NCBI GenBank assembly: GCA_030039165.1
Contig: JASHQM010000107.1
Location: 23,216-87,215, forward strand
DNA: 64,000 nt
Direction: 5' to 3'
From: Candidatus Sulfotelmatobacter sp.
GTDB taxonomy: Bacteria; Acidobacteriota; Terriglobia; Terriglobales; Acidobacteriaceae
Part shown: piece by piece, positions 51,960 to 61,261 of the stretch
How positions within the stretch are numbered: the first letter of the stretch is position 1
How the letters are laid out: every line of letters begins with the position of its first letter
Position numbers and translations under genes: made by a program
Notes under the pieces: generated by a model
Databases searched by the model: none
Seen by the model: the letters and a program-made list of their open reading frames with translations, nothing else
What the model was told of the DNA's origin: nothing

Positions 51960-52154
51960 CTAATGTTTATGTTGCCGCCAGCTGCCGCGGACATCTTCCG
52001 ACTCGGGGAAGTACATATTTCCCACCGTCTGCTCGTAGGCACGAAGCAACCGTTCCATTTGGTGAGCAATGTCATTGATTTCTTTGGCCGTCTTGGCGCG
52101 TTGCATTCTTTCCTGCAATAGCATCCAACCGGGCGGAGAACCGGGAAAGTCCAT
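51960..52154 (-). CDS. Small hypothetical protein
   Basis: A 64-residue ORF (MDFPGSPPGWMLLQERMQRAKT...) with a predicted helical centre (EINDIAHQMERLLRAYEQTVG). A GGGGG stretch precedes the ATG by 4 bases. It lies 59 bases before the coiled-coil ORF and diverges from the Ser/Thr kinase gene. Plausible but unconfirmed. Confidence 0.42.
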   Translation of the reverse strand: MDFPGSPPGWMLLQERMQRAKTAKEINDIAHQMERLLRAYEQTVGNMYFPESEDVRGSWRQHKH

Positions 52155-52301
52155 AGAACCCCCACAAGAACGGCCCCAATTATGGGCTTATTTGAATCGG
52201 ACAGTCGAGAGGAAATCGCGGTCCCAAGCGACGAGGCCGGTCGTGATTTCCCAAAATGGGACGATGCGCTCCGTTTGACTGCCCACCCCATCCCCCCTAA
52301 G

Positions 52302-55124
52302 ATGAAGGCTCTCTCTTCTCCCATGATCGGCCAGACCATCTCGCATTATCGCATCACCGGACAGCTGGGCAGCGGCGGCATGGGCGTGGTTTACGAAGCG
52401 CAGGACCTCGATTTGGGGCGGAAAGTTGCATTGAAGTTCCTGCCACCACAGCTTTCGAGCGATCAGAACGCTCTTGACCGTTTCCTGCTGGAGGCGCGAA
52501 CCGCTTCGGCGCTAAACCATCCCAATATCTGCACGATTTATGCCGTCGAGAAGTTTCAGACTTCTGATGGGCAGCCGCAATCGTTTATAGCGATGGAACT
52601 GCTCGAAGGCGAGACGCTGGACCATCGGCTGCGAAATGGATCCCTGCCCCTCGACCGCACGCTGGACTGGGGTATTCAGCTTTCCGATGCGCTCGATGCC
52701 GCCCACGTCAAAGGCATTGTTCACCGCGACATCAAGCCGGCAAATGTTTTCATCACGCAACGCGGACAGGTGAAGGTGCTGGATTTCGGGCTCGCCAAGC
52801 TGACGAGACCTGAGATGCAGATGAGTACCATTGGGGCCACACAGGAAAGCCCGAACCCGCATTTAACCAGCCCTGGCGCAACTGTGGGAACGATTGCCTA
52901 CATGTCGCCGGAGCAGGCGCGCGGCGAAGAACTCGATGCCCGCACCGATCTGTTCTCCCTTGGCGTGGTGATTTATCAGATGGCGACGGGGCGTCTCCCT
53001 TTCACTGGAGCAACCTCGGCTGTGACCTTCCATGCCATTCTCGAGCTCGATCCGGCGCCGCTTTTGCAACTGAATCCGAGCCTGCCGCCGAAACTGGATG
53101 AGGTTGTTGCGAAGGCTTTGGAGAAAGACCGCGACTTGCGGTATCAGTCGGCTGCCGATCTGCGCGGCGATTTGAAACGGCTCAAGCGCGACACAGAGTC
53201 GGGACGCAGGGCCTCGCAGGCGGGATCTGGAACTGCGCAGTCGACGGGCAGCGCTCAATCAGGAGCGATGCCAATTTCAGGGTCAGTCGCTCGAGAATCC
53301 TCTGCGCAGGGTGGAACTGCCCCCTCCAGCGGATCCGTCCTTATGCCTCCGGCCCCAGCCCAGACGCCTTCCCCGGCGAAATCTCCAGCCCGCTTCAGGT
53401 TCATTGGTACCGGCATAGCGCTTGGGCTGGCCGGGCTGTTGGCTTACTCGATTTTCTTCCGCAACCAAACGGTTCCGTTCCAGAACATTTCCGTGACCAA
53501 GCTTACCGATACTGGCGATGTGCTGATGGCGGCAATTTCTCCCGACGGCCAGTACATCCTCAGTGTCATCCGTAGAAATGGACTTGCCAGCTTGTGGTTG
53601 CGCAACGTCCCCACGAACAGCAATGTGCAAGTGCAGCCGGCCGAGGAGACTTATTACAACGGCGTGCATTTCTCACCCGATGGGAATTACTTTTATTTCG
53701 TCCGCAGCGACCCGGGAAACGATGTGTTGAAATTCCTGTATCGTGCGCCCCTGTTGGGCGGCGTGCCCGAAAAACTTGCCGCCGATGTTGACTCCAATGT
53801 GACTTTCTCGCCCGACGGAAAACAACTGGCATTCATGCGCTATGACAATCCCGAGCCAGGCAAGTACCGCCTGATCGTGCGCCCGGTGCAAGGCGGAGAC
53901 AATGACGAGCGTGTGCTTGTGAGCGGGCCAAAGAGCCAGAATCTGGCCTACCCCACCTGGTCCCCGGACGGAAAAACGATTGTCTGCAACGAAGTGAATG
54001 CCAGCGGGTTGCTGTTGAGCGTGGTTGCGTTCGATGCCAGCAGCGCGGCAAAAAAAGTGATTTTCGCTGCGAATGCAAGCCTGTTCGAAAACCCCACCTG
54101 GATGCCCGATGGCAAAGGCCTTCTCGGCCTACTTCACGGCACGGGAGGGAGTTTCAATCAAACCCAAATCGCGTTTCTATCTTATCTAGATGGCAAGCTG
54201 TCCCAGGTCACGCACGACACCAATGCGTATTCCTATGTCAGCGTCGCCGCCAACGGTCGTACCTTGAGTGCGGTATTGAGCGAAGGCCGGTGGAACATAT
54301 TCGTCATGCCAGTATCGTTGACTGCTGCACAAGCTCGAGCCATTACTACGTCGGAAATGTTCACCAACTTGACCTGGACGCCGGATGGTTCGCTGCTCAG
54401 CGACCAGCAAGGCATACTCAATCGAATCGATCCGCAGACCGGTAATCGGACGACAATCGCTACCCAAGAGGGCGCCTCCAGCGGCAATCCCAGCGTTTGC
54501 CCCGACGGCCGCTATATCGTGTTCGATTCTATCTTGTGGGGAAAAGCCAGCGGCAACAACATCTGGCGCATGGACGCTTCAGGCGGAAATCTTAAACAGC
54601 TTACGACCGGCAAACAGGACAACCATGCGGTGTGCTCTCCAGATGGGCGTTGGGTCTATTATATGCAGCAGCAGGATGAAACTCGGATTGCCCGGGTGCC
54701 GATCGACGGCGGGTCTCCGCAGACAATCTCAGATCTCCCGGTGGTTCAAACCCAGTTCGATGTGTCGCCGGACGGAAAGTCCGTAGCCTTTGAGACGTTG
54801 TTCCATGCGCCCGAACACAAACTGAAACTGGTCGTCGCGTCTACCGGTTCCAATGAAGTCCGGCAGATGGATCCTGAGCGGGGGGTGTTTGGACTGCTGC
54901 GCTTCTCCCGCGACGGAAAGGGCGTCGTATACACCACCCGCGAAAATGGCGTGGACAATTTATGGCTGCAAATGCTGGATGGCTCCAAGGGACGTCAGCT
55001 TACGGATTTTACTGCTGAACACATCTACGACTTCCATTGGTCGCCCGATGGAAAACAGTTGGCCTTGGTACGCGGACATACGGATTCGGACGTGGTGCTG
55101 ATTCGGGATGCGGGAGGGAAGTGA
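52302..55124 (+). CDS. Membrane Ser/Thr protein kinase with TolB-type beta-propeller
   Basis: Kinase domain first: Gly-rich loop LGSGGMGVVYEA (22-33), ATP-binding Lys45 in VALKF, catalytic HRDIKPAN (141-148), DFGLAKL (161-167) and MSPEQARGEELDARTD. A Pro/Ser/Ala/Gly-rich linker follows, then one TM helix (FIGTGIALGLAGLLAYSIFF, about residue 370) and an outer domain of WD40/PD40-like repeats with recurring SPDGK motifs. The architecture suggests a receptor kinase sensing a periplasmic ligand. The frame is open to 52182; the ATG at 52302 or 52323 (MIGQTISHYRI) is the likely start. No substrate gene is obvious. Confidence 0.92.
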   Translation: MKALSSPMIGQTISHYRITGQLGSGGMGVVYEAQDLDLGRKVALKFLPPQLSSDQNALDRFLLEARTASALNHPNICTIYAVEKFQTSDGQPQSFIAMELLEGETLDHRLRNGSLPLDRTLDWGIQLSDALDAAHVKGIVHRDIKPANVFITQRGQVKVLDFGLAKLTRPEMQMSTIGATQESPNPHLTSPGATVGTIAYMSPEQARGEELDARTDLFSLGVVIYQMATGRLPFTGATSAVTFHAILELDPAPLLQLNPSLPPKLDEVVAKALEKDRDLRYQSAADLRGDLKRLKRDTESGRRASQAGSGTAQSTGSAQSGAMPISGSVARESSAQGGTAPSSGSVLMPPAPAQTPSPAKSPARFRFIGTGIALGLAGLLAYSIFFRNQTVPFQNISVTKLTDTGDVLMAAISPDGQYILSVIRRNGLASLWLRNVPTNSNVQVQPAEETYYNGVHFSPDGNYFYFVRSDPGNDVLKFLYRAPLLGGVPEKLAADVDSNVTFSPDGKQLAFMRYDNPEPGKYRLIVRPVQGGDNDERVLVSGPKSQNLAYPTWSPDGKTIVCNEVNASGLLLSVVAFDASSAAKKVIFAANASLFENPTWMPDGKGLLGLLHGTGGSFNQTQIAFLSYLDGKLSQVTHDTNAYSYVSVAANGRTLSAVLSEGRWNIFVMPVSLTAAQARAITTSEMFTNLTWTPDGSLLSDQQGILNRIDPQTGNRTTIATQEGASSGNPSVCPDGRYIVFDSILWGKASGNNIWRMDASGGNLKQLTTGKQDNHAVCSPDGRWVYYMQQQDETRIARVPIDGGSPQTISDLPVVQTQFDVSPDGKSVAFETLFHAPEHKLKLVVASTGSNEVRQMDPERGVFGLLRFSRDGKGVVYTTRENGVDNLWLQMLDGSKGRQLTDFTAEHIYDFHWSPDGKQLALVRGHTDSDVVLIRDAGGK

Positions 55125-55224
55125 GTAACGGCAATCCGGCCAAGGTGAGAGTGATAGTGCGATTCAAGTCCACTTCGATTTTTCAATAGCGTCGATGGCC
55201 GAGTCACTCAATGGCAAAATGACC

Positions 55225-55248
55225 AAGGCGGCCATTTCTGGCCGCCTT
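55225..55248. terminator. Bidirectional hairpin between kinase and cold-shock gene
   Basis: AAGGCGGCC and GGCCGCCTT form a perfect 9-bp stem with a 6-base loop, between the kinase (plus, ends 55124) and the cold-shock gene (minus, ends 55285). The following bases are only weakly T-rich, so it is probably a shared terminator of moderate strength. Confidence 0.6.
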
Positions 55249-55284
55249 GTTATTGCCTGCGAATTTTATTCGCTGCGAGGTGGT

Positions 55285-55485
55285 TTAAGCAGATTTTACG
55301 TTCTCGGCCTGCCAGCCCTTCGGGCCCTTGACCACGTCAAACTGCACTTGCTGACCCTCCTGCAAGCTGCGGAATCCGCTCGCCTGAATGGCGGAGAAAT
55401 GTACGAATACATCCTCGCCGTTCTGGCGGCTGATGAAACCGTAACCCTTGGCATCGTTAAACCACTTCACTGTTCCTGTTTCCAT
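55285..55485 (-). CDS. cspA: Cold-shock domain protein
   Basis: A 66-residue OB-fold RNA chaperone. The RNP1-like motif KGYGFISR and RNP2-like VFVHFSAI are intact: [51 protein letters not shown]. It starts at ATG after GGA within an A-rich leader. The upstream ~240 bases to the TlpA-like gene probably include its long 5' leader, common for cold-shock genes. Confidence 0.96.
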   Translation of the reverse strand: METGTVKWFNDAKGYGFISRQNGEDVFVHFSAIQASGFRSLQEGQQVQFDVVKGPKGWQAENVKSA

Positions 55486-55751
55486 GTTGTTGCAAATTTC
55501 CTTTTTCTTTGATGTAGCGCTGAAACTTGAGGGGCTTCTTCTGCAGGCAGGTCACACGCTGGTTGGCGGAGATGCTGGATACTGCGAAAGAACTCTGAAG
55601 ATCAAACGCAATTCCATTGTACGGGAAAGCTCTAAGAAAAGCTACAAAAATCTATGTCGTTGTTTATTAAGCTGCTTATTTTAAATGTGTTAACGACGAC
55701 AAAGGAGCCACAACGAGAAAACGAAATTTGCCAAACGGCGTCAAAAGCGAC
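55486..55751. other. Divergent intergenic region, cold-shock leader
   Basis: AT-rich stretch between cspA (minus) and a TlpA-like gene (plus). TACAAT on the minus strand (plus ATTGTA near 55617) is a possible -10 for cspA, giving a leader of about 130 bases. I see no ORF. Confidence 0.35.
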
Positions 55752-56696
55752 ATGATCAATTTTCAGATGCTAAGACCACATTATTTTCTTAGAATTCTCG
55801 TTTTAGTTGCAATTGCGAGTCCCGCTTCGGCGGGAATCGTGGAAAACGTCCGCCTGGCCTTGGCGCAGAACAGCTTTTCTTCCGCCGAGGGTGAACTGAG
55901 CTCTTATCGTTCTGCGCGCGGGATCACACCCGAATACATCGAAGCTTACTCATGGATGGGCCGCGCCGCGATCAGCGCCGGCAACTACGATCAGGCGGCC
56001 GCCTACGCCAAGCAAACGAAGGAGATGGCACTCGAGCAACTCAAGCGGCATCCGATCGACAGTGAACCCCATTTGCCCATCGCCCTTGGTGCTGCCATTG
56101 AAGTCGAAGCGCAGACGCTTGCAGCGCGCGGGGAGCGGGGGAAAGCAGTCGCGGTTTTGCAGGCTGCGTTGCGAACGTATGGAAATACCTCAATTCGCGC
56201 CCGCTTACAGAAGAATATGAATCTGCTTTCCTTTGAAGGCCGCCCGGCACCGGCGTTGCGGGCAGCGGAGTTTCTTGGATCGAAGCCACCGACGTTGGCG
56301 CAACTGAAAGGCTCTCCTGTGCTGCTTTTCTTCTGGGCGCACTGGTGCGCCGACTGCAAGGCCGAAGCTCCGATCATCACGCAGTTGCGGACCGAGTTCG
56401 CGCCTAAAGGCTTGCAGGTGATAGGCCCAACTCGATACTACGGTTACACGGCCCAGGAAGAGCACGCTTCGCAGAGCACCGAACTGGCCTTCATCGACGC
56501 CGTTCGCCATCGCTTTTATTCGGGATTGCTCGACATGCCCGTGCCCATCAGCACCTACAATTTCGATATTTACGGAGCCTCCACCACGCCGACACTGGTG
56601 CTGCTGGATAAGACAGGAAAAGTGGCCTGGTACCATCCCGGGGCGGTGCCGTACGAGCAGTTGAAGGCGGAGATTGCAAAGGTCGTGGCTCGTTAG
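55752..56696 (+). CDS. Exported TlpA-like thioredoxin-fold protein with helical N-terminal region
   Basis: A signal peptide (about residues 1-27 from this ATG, LRILVLVAIASPASA) is followed by a helical, TPR-like region (SAEGELSSYRSARG, SWMGRAAISAGNYDQAAAYAKQT) and then a TlpA/thioredoxin domain with redox motif WCADC in FFWAHWCADCKAEAP. It should reduce or oxidise cysteines in the periplasm. An upstream TTG at 55728 is possible. About 50 bases before is an AAAGGAG, too far for this ATG, so the start is uncertain. Confidence 0.85.
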   Translation: MINFQMLRPHYFLRILVLVAIASPASAGIVENVRLALAQNSFSSAEGELSSYRSARGITPEYIEAYSWMGRAAISAGNYDQAAAYAKQTKEMALEQLKRHPIDSEPHLPIALGAAIEVEAQTLAARGERGKAVAVLQAALRTYGNTSIRARLQKNMNLLSFEGRPAPALRAAEFLGSKPPTLAQLKGSPVLLFFWAHWCADCKAEAPIITQLRTEFAPKGLQVIGPTRYYGYTAQEEHASQSTELAFIDAVRHRFYSGLLDMPVPISTYNFDIYGASTTPTLVLLDKTGKVAWYHPGAVPYEQLKAEIAKVVAR

Positions 56697-56706
56697 GCAG
56701 ATCGTA

Positions 56707-57354
56707 ATGACTGGCACAAGCACATTTCTTGACCAATGCCGCAAGCCCGCGGGATGGTGGGGCCACATTACCTTGCGCAGGATGAACTGGAGCCATTCCA
56801 GGCTGACGGACTGGGGCTTGTCTCACATTTGCGTCGCGAAAGAAAGCACGGTGCTCGATATAGGCTGCGGCGGCGGAAGAACCGTCGGCAAGTTAGCGGC
56901 CATGGCGACCGCGGGAAAGGTCTGGGGAATCGATCATGCGGATGCCAGTGTCGCTGCTGCCACAAAAACGAATGCCAGGCTTATCGACGAGGCGCGCGTG
57001 CAGATCCGGCGGAGTTCAGTATCCCAATTGCCATTTGCTGACAATACATTCGACGTGGTCACGGCAGTGGAGACTCACTTCTTCTGGCCTGATCTTCCCG
57101 CGGATGTGCGTGAAATCCTGAGGGTAATGAAACCAGGCGCAACGCTGGTTATCATCGCAGAGGTGTACAAAGGCGCCGCGACCAGGACCGCCAGACTTTG
57201 CGAGAAGTACGCTCCGCTGACGGGCATGAAACTGCTGAGCGCCGATGAACATCGCGATCTTTTGTCTTCCGCGGGCTTCATCGACGTGCGAGTTATCGAG
57301 AAGAAAGATAGCGGATGGATATCCGCCATCGGCCGAAAAGCCTCAATATCATAA
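56707..57354 (+). CDS. Class I SAM-dependent methyltransferase
   Basis: A 215-residue methyltransferase with the SAM-binding motif [17 protein letters not shown], acidic motif [16 protein letters not shown], motif post-I and [16 protein letters not shown], then the C-terminal [14 protein letters not shown]. It belongs to the small-molecule methyltransferases (UbiE/methyltransf_11-like). Substrate unknown. The ATG at 56707 lies 10 bases after the upstream stop; the frame is open further to 56674, overlapping the upstream gene. Confidence 0.85.
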   Translation: MTGTSTFLDQCRKPAGWWGHITLRRMNWSHSRLTDWGLSHICVAKESTVLDIGCGGGRTVGKLAAMATAGKVWGIDHADASVAAATKTNARLIDEARVQIRRSSVSQLPFADNTFDVVTAVETHFFWPDLPADVREILRVMKPGATLVIIAEVYKGAATRTARLCEKYAPLTGMKLLSADEHRDLLSSAGFIDVRVIEKKDSGWISAIGRKASIS

Positions 57355-57364
57355 GGATACCCGT

Positions 57365-57370
57365 TACAAT
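57365..57370 (+). promoter_or_regulatory. -10 box of mnmE, leaderless candidate
   Basis: TACAAT ends 6 bases before the GTG start, with TTTTGC between. The spacing is the same as for the Trm112-like gene, and no Shine-Dalgarno exists. Confidence 0.45.
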
Positions 57371-57376
57371 TTTTGC

Positions 57377-58822
57377 GTGAACCTTGATGACACTATCGTC
57401 GCCATTGCCACGCCTCCCGGTCGCGGCGGCATCGGCGTCGTTCGCCTGGCCGGCCCGCATGCCAAAGAAATCGCCCTGCCCATGCTGCGGCTTAAGCATG
57501 AGCTAGAGCCGGGTAGGGCTGTTTTCGGAGAATTAATCGAGCCCGATTCGACGACAGTCAAAGTCCCCACCCTAGCCGCAGAAGGCGCGGCTGGGATGGG
57601 GTACCCTCAGGAGTCTTTTCATCGCGACAGCATCGACGAAATCGTCGTTACTTACTTTGCCAAGCCTCATTCCTATACCACCGACGACATCATCGAAATC
57701 TCCGCCCACAGTTCGCCGATCGTCCTGCGCCATATTGTCGAGTGGTGCATCAATGCCGGTGCCCGGCTCGCCGAGCCCGGAGAGTTCACCATGCGCGCCT
57801 TTCTCAACGGCCGCATCGATCTCACACAGGCCGAAGCGGTTCGCGATCTGATCGATTCGCAGACACTGTATCAGGCCAAGATAGCGGCACAACAGCTCGA
57901 CGGCGCATTATCCAGGCGTTTGCAGCCGATCAAACAAAAGCTAATTGAATTGATAGCCGTTCTCGAAGCGGGCATTGATTTCGCTGAAGATGACGTTTCA
58001 GTCATGCCCGACGCGGCCATCCGCGAGCGAATTGCAGGAGTACGCGGGCCGCTCGAACAACTCGCTGCCACTTTCTCTTACGGCAAAATCGTACATGAAG
58101 GTCTCATGCTCGCCATCGTTGGTCGCCCGAACGTCGGCAAATCGAGCCTGTTCAACCGCCTGGTCGAGCATGAGCGCGCCATTGTTACGCCAACTCCCGG
58201 AACCACGCGCGATCTGGTAAGCGAAACGGTGGCCATCGGCGGTATTCCCATTAGGCTGGTCGATACCGCAGGCATCCGCAAGGCACTCGACGAAGCTGAG
58301 TCAATCGGCATCCGCAAATCGATGGAAGCGGTGGCTGATGCGGACCTAGTCCTCGTTGTGCTGGACGCTTCTCAGGCGCAAACGGCAGAGGACGGTGAAT
58401 TGCTAAGGCTTACTGGGACCCGCCCATTCATCGTCGTTGCAAATAAGTGCGACCTTAGGCCAGGGGCTGCTCTCATTTCTTGCAAGGACGGAGAAAAATG
58501 CTGCATCCCTGCGCCGGTCAGAACCTCGGCTTTAACCGGCGAAGGCATCCGCGACCTGCGCTCTGAAATCCTGCGCCATATTGGCGAAGACGGAGCGGAA
58601 ACTGAGGCGGGTTTTCTTACCAATGCCCGTCATCAGGGATTAATTCAAGATTCGCTGACGGCGCTCGCTGCCGCCGGTTCGGCCGTCGAGACAAAAGTTC
58701 CGCACGAAATGCTCCTGCTGGATCTTTACAACGCGCTGCGACCGCTTGACGCGATTACTGGCGCTACTACTACCGATGACATCCTCAATCTGATCTTCAG
58801 TACGTTTTGTATCGGGAAGTAG
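57377..58822 (+). CDS. mnmE: tRNA modification GTPase MnmE
   Basis: GTPase that with MnmG modifies the wobble uridine of tRNAs. The N-terminal formyl-THF-binding domain has [29 protein letters not shown]; the G domain shows [14 protein letters not shown] (G1), TTRD (G2), DTAGIR (G3) and NKCD (G4), and the C-terminus ends in CIGK, the conserved FCIGK motif. A frame extends upstream to 57245, but family alignment starts at this GTG, giving 482 residues. It is transcribed downstream of the methyltransferase gene but may have its own promoter. Confidence 0.95.
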   Translation: MNLDDTIVAIATPPGRGGIGVVRLAGPHAKEIALPMLRLKHELEPGRAVFGELIEPDSTTVKVPTLAAEGAAGMGYPQESFHRDSIDEIVVTYFAKPHSYTTDDIIEISAHSSPIVLRHIVEWCINAGARLAEPGEFTMRAFLNGRIDLTQAEAVRDLIDSQTLYQAKIAAQQLDGALSRRLQPIKQKLIELIAVLEAGIDFAEDDVSVMPDAAIRERIAGVRGPLEQLAATFSYGKIVHEGLMLAIVGRPNVGKSSLFNRLVEHERAIVTPTPGTTRDLVSETVAIGGIPIRLVDTAGIRKALDEAESIGIRKSMEAVADADLVLVVLDASQAQTAEDGELLRLTGTRPFIVVANKCDLRPGAALISCKDGEKCCIPAPVRTSALTGEGIRDLRSEILRHIGEDGAETEAGFLTNARHQGLIQDSLTALAAAGSAVETKVPHEMLLLDLYNALRPLDAITGATTTDDILNLIFSTFCIGK

Positions 58823-58927
58823 AGAGAATCTTGGATTTTCCACGTGCTTTCTGTCCCTTCCAGGCGGCAACCCATTTAACGAAAAGGCATCCAATGGAAT
58901 GGCAGAACTGCAGCGCCCTGCCCCCGG

Positions 58928-58964
58928 CCTCACTGAGCGGAGAGGGGTCGGGGGAGGGTCGCCG
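58928..58964 (+). repeat. GCGGAGAGGGGTCGGGGGAGG-type repeat
   Basis: In the 190-base gap between mnmE and the convergent aspartyl protease is a purine-rich string of the sort often dispersed in acidobacterial genomes. No gene is visible in the gap. Confidence 0.4.
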
Positions 58965-59011
58965 CGGTGTGTCATGCCTTCGGTCCAAAAGTCAGACCGT
59001 CTCGCCGGATT

Positions 59012-60226
59012 TCACTTTAACCACTGAAAAGGGCTGCGAAGAACTACCTCAACCTTGAACACTTTCGATTCTCGTCGGATCGTCAGCGAAATTGAAGTTC
59101 CATCCTTGCGGAGAGCCTCGGAGATCTTCCAGAGTGGAAGTTCATGAACGCCGTCAATGGCTACGATTTGATCGCCCGGTCTCAGCCCGGCCATCGCAGC
59201 GGGCGAACCGGGCAGCACCACATCCATTGTGATCGTCTTATAGTCGCCTCCGTGAGCGATCAGATGCACTCCGCTGCAGTCGGTCTCAAAGGGATCGTTG
59301 ATTGTGTTGCCAGGTACCAGGAACATGTGTTTGCGCGCGTAATCCCAAGTCACGGTAAAGCGGCTCAGTATCCCGGCGCCAATGACTCCCGCGAGCGATT
59401 CATTCGCCAAGGCCCCAGCGCTGCGTTCGGGCACTCCTGCAACCACTCCGGAGAAAACGAAGGAGCCGATTCTCACCTGTGGCACTTTGACCCGCGATAC
59501 ATCAATCTTCCCGCCGACCGCCGTCGCCGAAGGCGTTTCGGCGAAGTGGCCTTTAGCAATCAAGCCTGGATGCGCATTCAGGAACTTCTTATTCAGTAGC
59601 ATGGCTCCGGTAGTTCCGCTGTCGAGGAAGAAGAGGCCTGAGATTTCCTGGCCGTCCTCGCCGCGAACGGTCGCTTGGGCGAAGGGAACGTCGCCGAGTA
59701 TCTGAATTGCGATGGGCACCCCGGAAGGTTGTGCATCCGAGTCGGCCGGGAAAAAGGTCACACGCTGGCGTTCATAGTCGACTCTTACCGTGTAGTGGAG
59801 GAACAGGTTGCTTCCGAAGATCGCGTCCGTGGGTTCGCCGACCTGCTCGGAAATGTAATCAATGGGCAAAATCGCCCCCCTTTGATGGGGGAGCCTTAGC
59901 ATATCCGGCCCGCTACCCCACTCCAGGTCGCCGTCATCGAAAAGATGAAGCGTCTCATTCGCTCCGCTCCCCATCCCCGCGGCCTCGGCGGTCCGGTTCG
60001 AGGTTAGCCCCGCGGTCAGTGCCACCGATGGACTGACGACACTCACAGAAGATCCGGTATCGAGAACAACCCCGAGCGGTCCGGAACTGTTAATCCGGCC
60101 CTGCATGTAAACCAGACCCGAAGCGATTCGCACCGGAACCGCGACCGGCGAATTCCTCTGGCCGGCGGGATGGCCAAATAAGAATACACACGCAAAAACG
60201 GCGGGTGTGACATAGCCAAGGAGCAT
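59012..60226 (-). CDS. Exported retropepsin-like aspartyl protease with PDZ domain
   Basis: A signal peptide (MLLGYVTPAVFACVFLFGHPAG) precedes two aspartyl-protease repeats, each with its own active-site motif: VVLDTGSSVSVVS (about residue 55) and LFFLDSGTTGAML (about residue 200). This is the two-repeat pepsin/retropepsin-like layout. A PDZ domain follows (MDVVLPGSPAAMAGLRPGDQIVAIDGV). It probably binds substrate C-termini in the periplasm. A TATAAT box 8 bases before the ATG suggests a leaderless mRNA. Confidence 0.88.
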   Translation of the reverse strand: MLLGYVTPAVFACVFLFGHPAGQRNSPVAVPVRIASGLVYMQGRINSSGPLGVVLDTGSSVSVVSPSVALTAGLTSNRTAEAAGMGSGANETLHLFDDGDLEWGSGPDMLRLPHQRGAILPIDYISEQVGEPTDAIFGSNLFLHYTVRVDYERQRVTFFPADSDAQPSGVPIAIQILGDVPFAQATVRGEDGQEISGLFFLDSGTTGAMLLNKKFLNAHPGLIAKGHFAETPSATAVGGKIDVSRVKVPQVRIGSFVFSGVVAGVPERSAGALANESLAGVIGAGILSRFTVTWDYARKHMFLVPGNTINDPFETDCSGVHLIAHGGDYKTITMDVVLPGSPAAMAGLRPGDQIVAIDGVHELPLWKISEALRKDGTSISLTIRRESKVFKVEVVLRSPFQWLK

Positions 60227-60234
60227 TTATAAAA

Positions 60235-60240
60235 ATTATA
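60235..60240 (-). promoter_or_regulatory. -10 box of the aspartyl protease gene, leaderless candidate
   Basis: On the minus strand TATAAT is followed by 8 AT-rich bases and the ATG. No Shine-Dalgarno is present. Confidence 0.5.
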
Positions 60241-60356
60241 GGGCGGGAAGGCGATGAATTGTTTATGCGGAGATGTCCTCTTGGATAAAAAGACTCCAGC
60301 ATCGGAACTGAAGCCAGCGCGCCGTCCTCCTGCAGGGAGACACGGATTGGCATAGA

Positions 60357-61253
60357 ATGAAGTTCATGAGTTGGCTGCACCGGTTGGTCCTTTCGCTTGC
60401 TGCCTTGGTTGTTGCATCTTCTTTCTTGTCCTTGACTGCCTCTGCTCAGGAAGGGCCTCTTGAGAACACTCCACCGAAAGGAATTACGCCTGAGGAGATC
60501 ATTACCCGGTTTGCCACGAAAGAAAAGGAGTTCAAGGAGGCGCGCGAGCAATATACCTATCGGCAGGATATCCACGTAATGACCTTGGATGGCTCGACCA
60601 TCACCGGCGAGTACCGGGAGACATTTGACGTGCTCTTCGATGACAAGGGCCACCGTATGGAGAATGTGGTCTTTGCGCCGCAATCAAGTCTGGAGCAGGG
60701 CGGCCTCTCTCTGGATGAAGGCGATATTCAGGACTTCCGCAACAAACTGCCGTTTGTGCTCACCAGCGACGAAATCCCCGAATACAACATCCTCTATATC
60801 GGCCAGCAGCAGGAAGATGAGTTGCACTGCTACGTCTTTGATATTGCCCCCAAGCAGATTGTGGGCAAGAAAAGATATTTTCAAGGACGCATCTGGGTCG
60901 ACGATCACGATTTTCAGATCGTGAAAACTTACGGGCAGGCGGTGCCGGAAATTCGCGATACAAAAAAGAAGGGCAAGGAAGAACACCTCTATCCGAAGTT
61001 CACCACGTGGCGTCAGCAGATCGACGGCAGATACTGGTTTCCCGTGTACACCCGGGCCGATGACGTGCTGCACTTCAATCTGAACGACATTCACATTCGC
61101 GAGATTGTGAAGTATGAGGATTACAAGCGGTTTGGGTCATCCGTGAAGATTCTGTACAAAGGCCAGGAGCTTCCGAAGGCCGATCAGAAAGATCAAAAGC
61201 CGGATCAGCAGAAGCCGGACACAACAGCTCCGCAACCGCCGCCGCAAAACTAG
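60357..61253 (+). CDS. Exported conserved protein of unknown function
   Basis: A 298-residue protein with signal peptide (LVLSLAALVVASSFLSLTASAQ). The mature part has a beta-rich region (EARE-QYTYRQDIHVMTLDG, EYRETFDVLFDDKG) and a second domain (YFQGRIWVDDHDFQIVKTYG, YPKFTTWRQQIDGRYWFPVYTRADDVLHF), reminiscent of outer-membrane lipoprotein-sorting domains (LolA/YceI-like beta sheet) but without a clear motif. The C-terminus is low-complexity Q/D/P/K. It ends 8 bases from the convergent purM. Confidence 0.7.
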   Translation: MKFMSWLHRLVLSLAALVVASSFLSLTASAQEGPLENTPPKGITPEEIITRFATKEKEFKEAREQYTYRQDIHVMTLDGSTITGEYRETFDVLFDDKGHRMENVVFAPQSSLEQGGLSLDEGDIQDFRNKLPFVLTSDEIPEYNILYIGQQQEDELHCYVFDIAPKQIVGKKRYFQGRIWVDDHDFQIVKTYGQAVPEIRDTKKKGKEEHLYPKFTTWRQQIDGRYWFPVYTRADDVLHFNLNDIHIREIVKYEDYKRFGSSVKILYKGQELPKADQKDQKPDQQKPDTTAPQPPPQN

Positions 61254-61261
61254 CTGCTCTC

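Noticed and set aside
51875..52339. A 154-codon minus-strand frame
   Set aside because: It overlaps two more credible small ORFs and the kinase start, with no recognisable domain. The coiled-coil ORF in another frame has a better Shine-Dalgarno.
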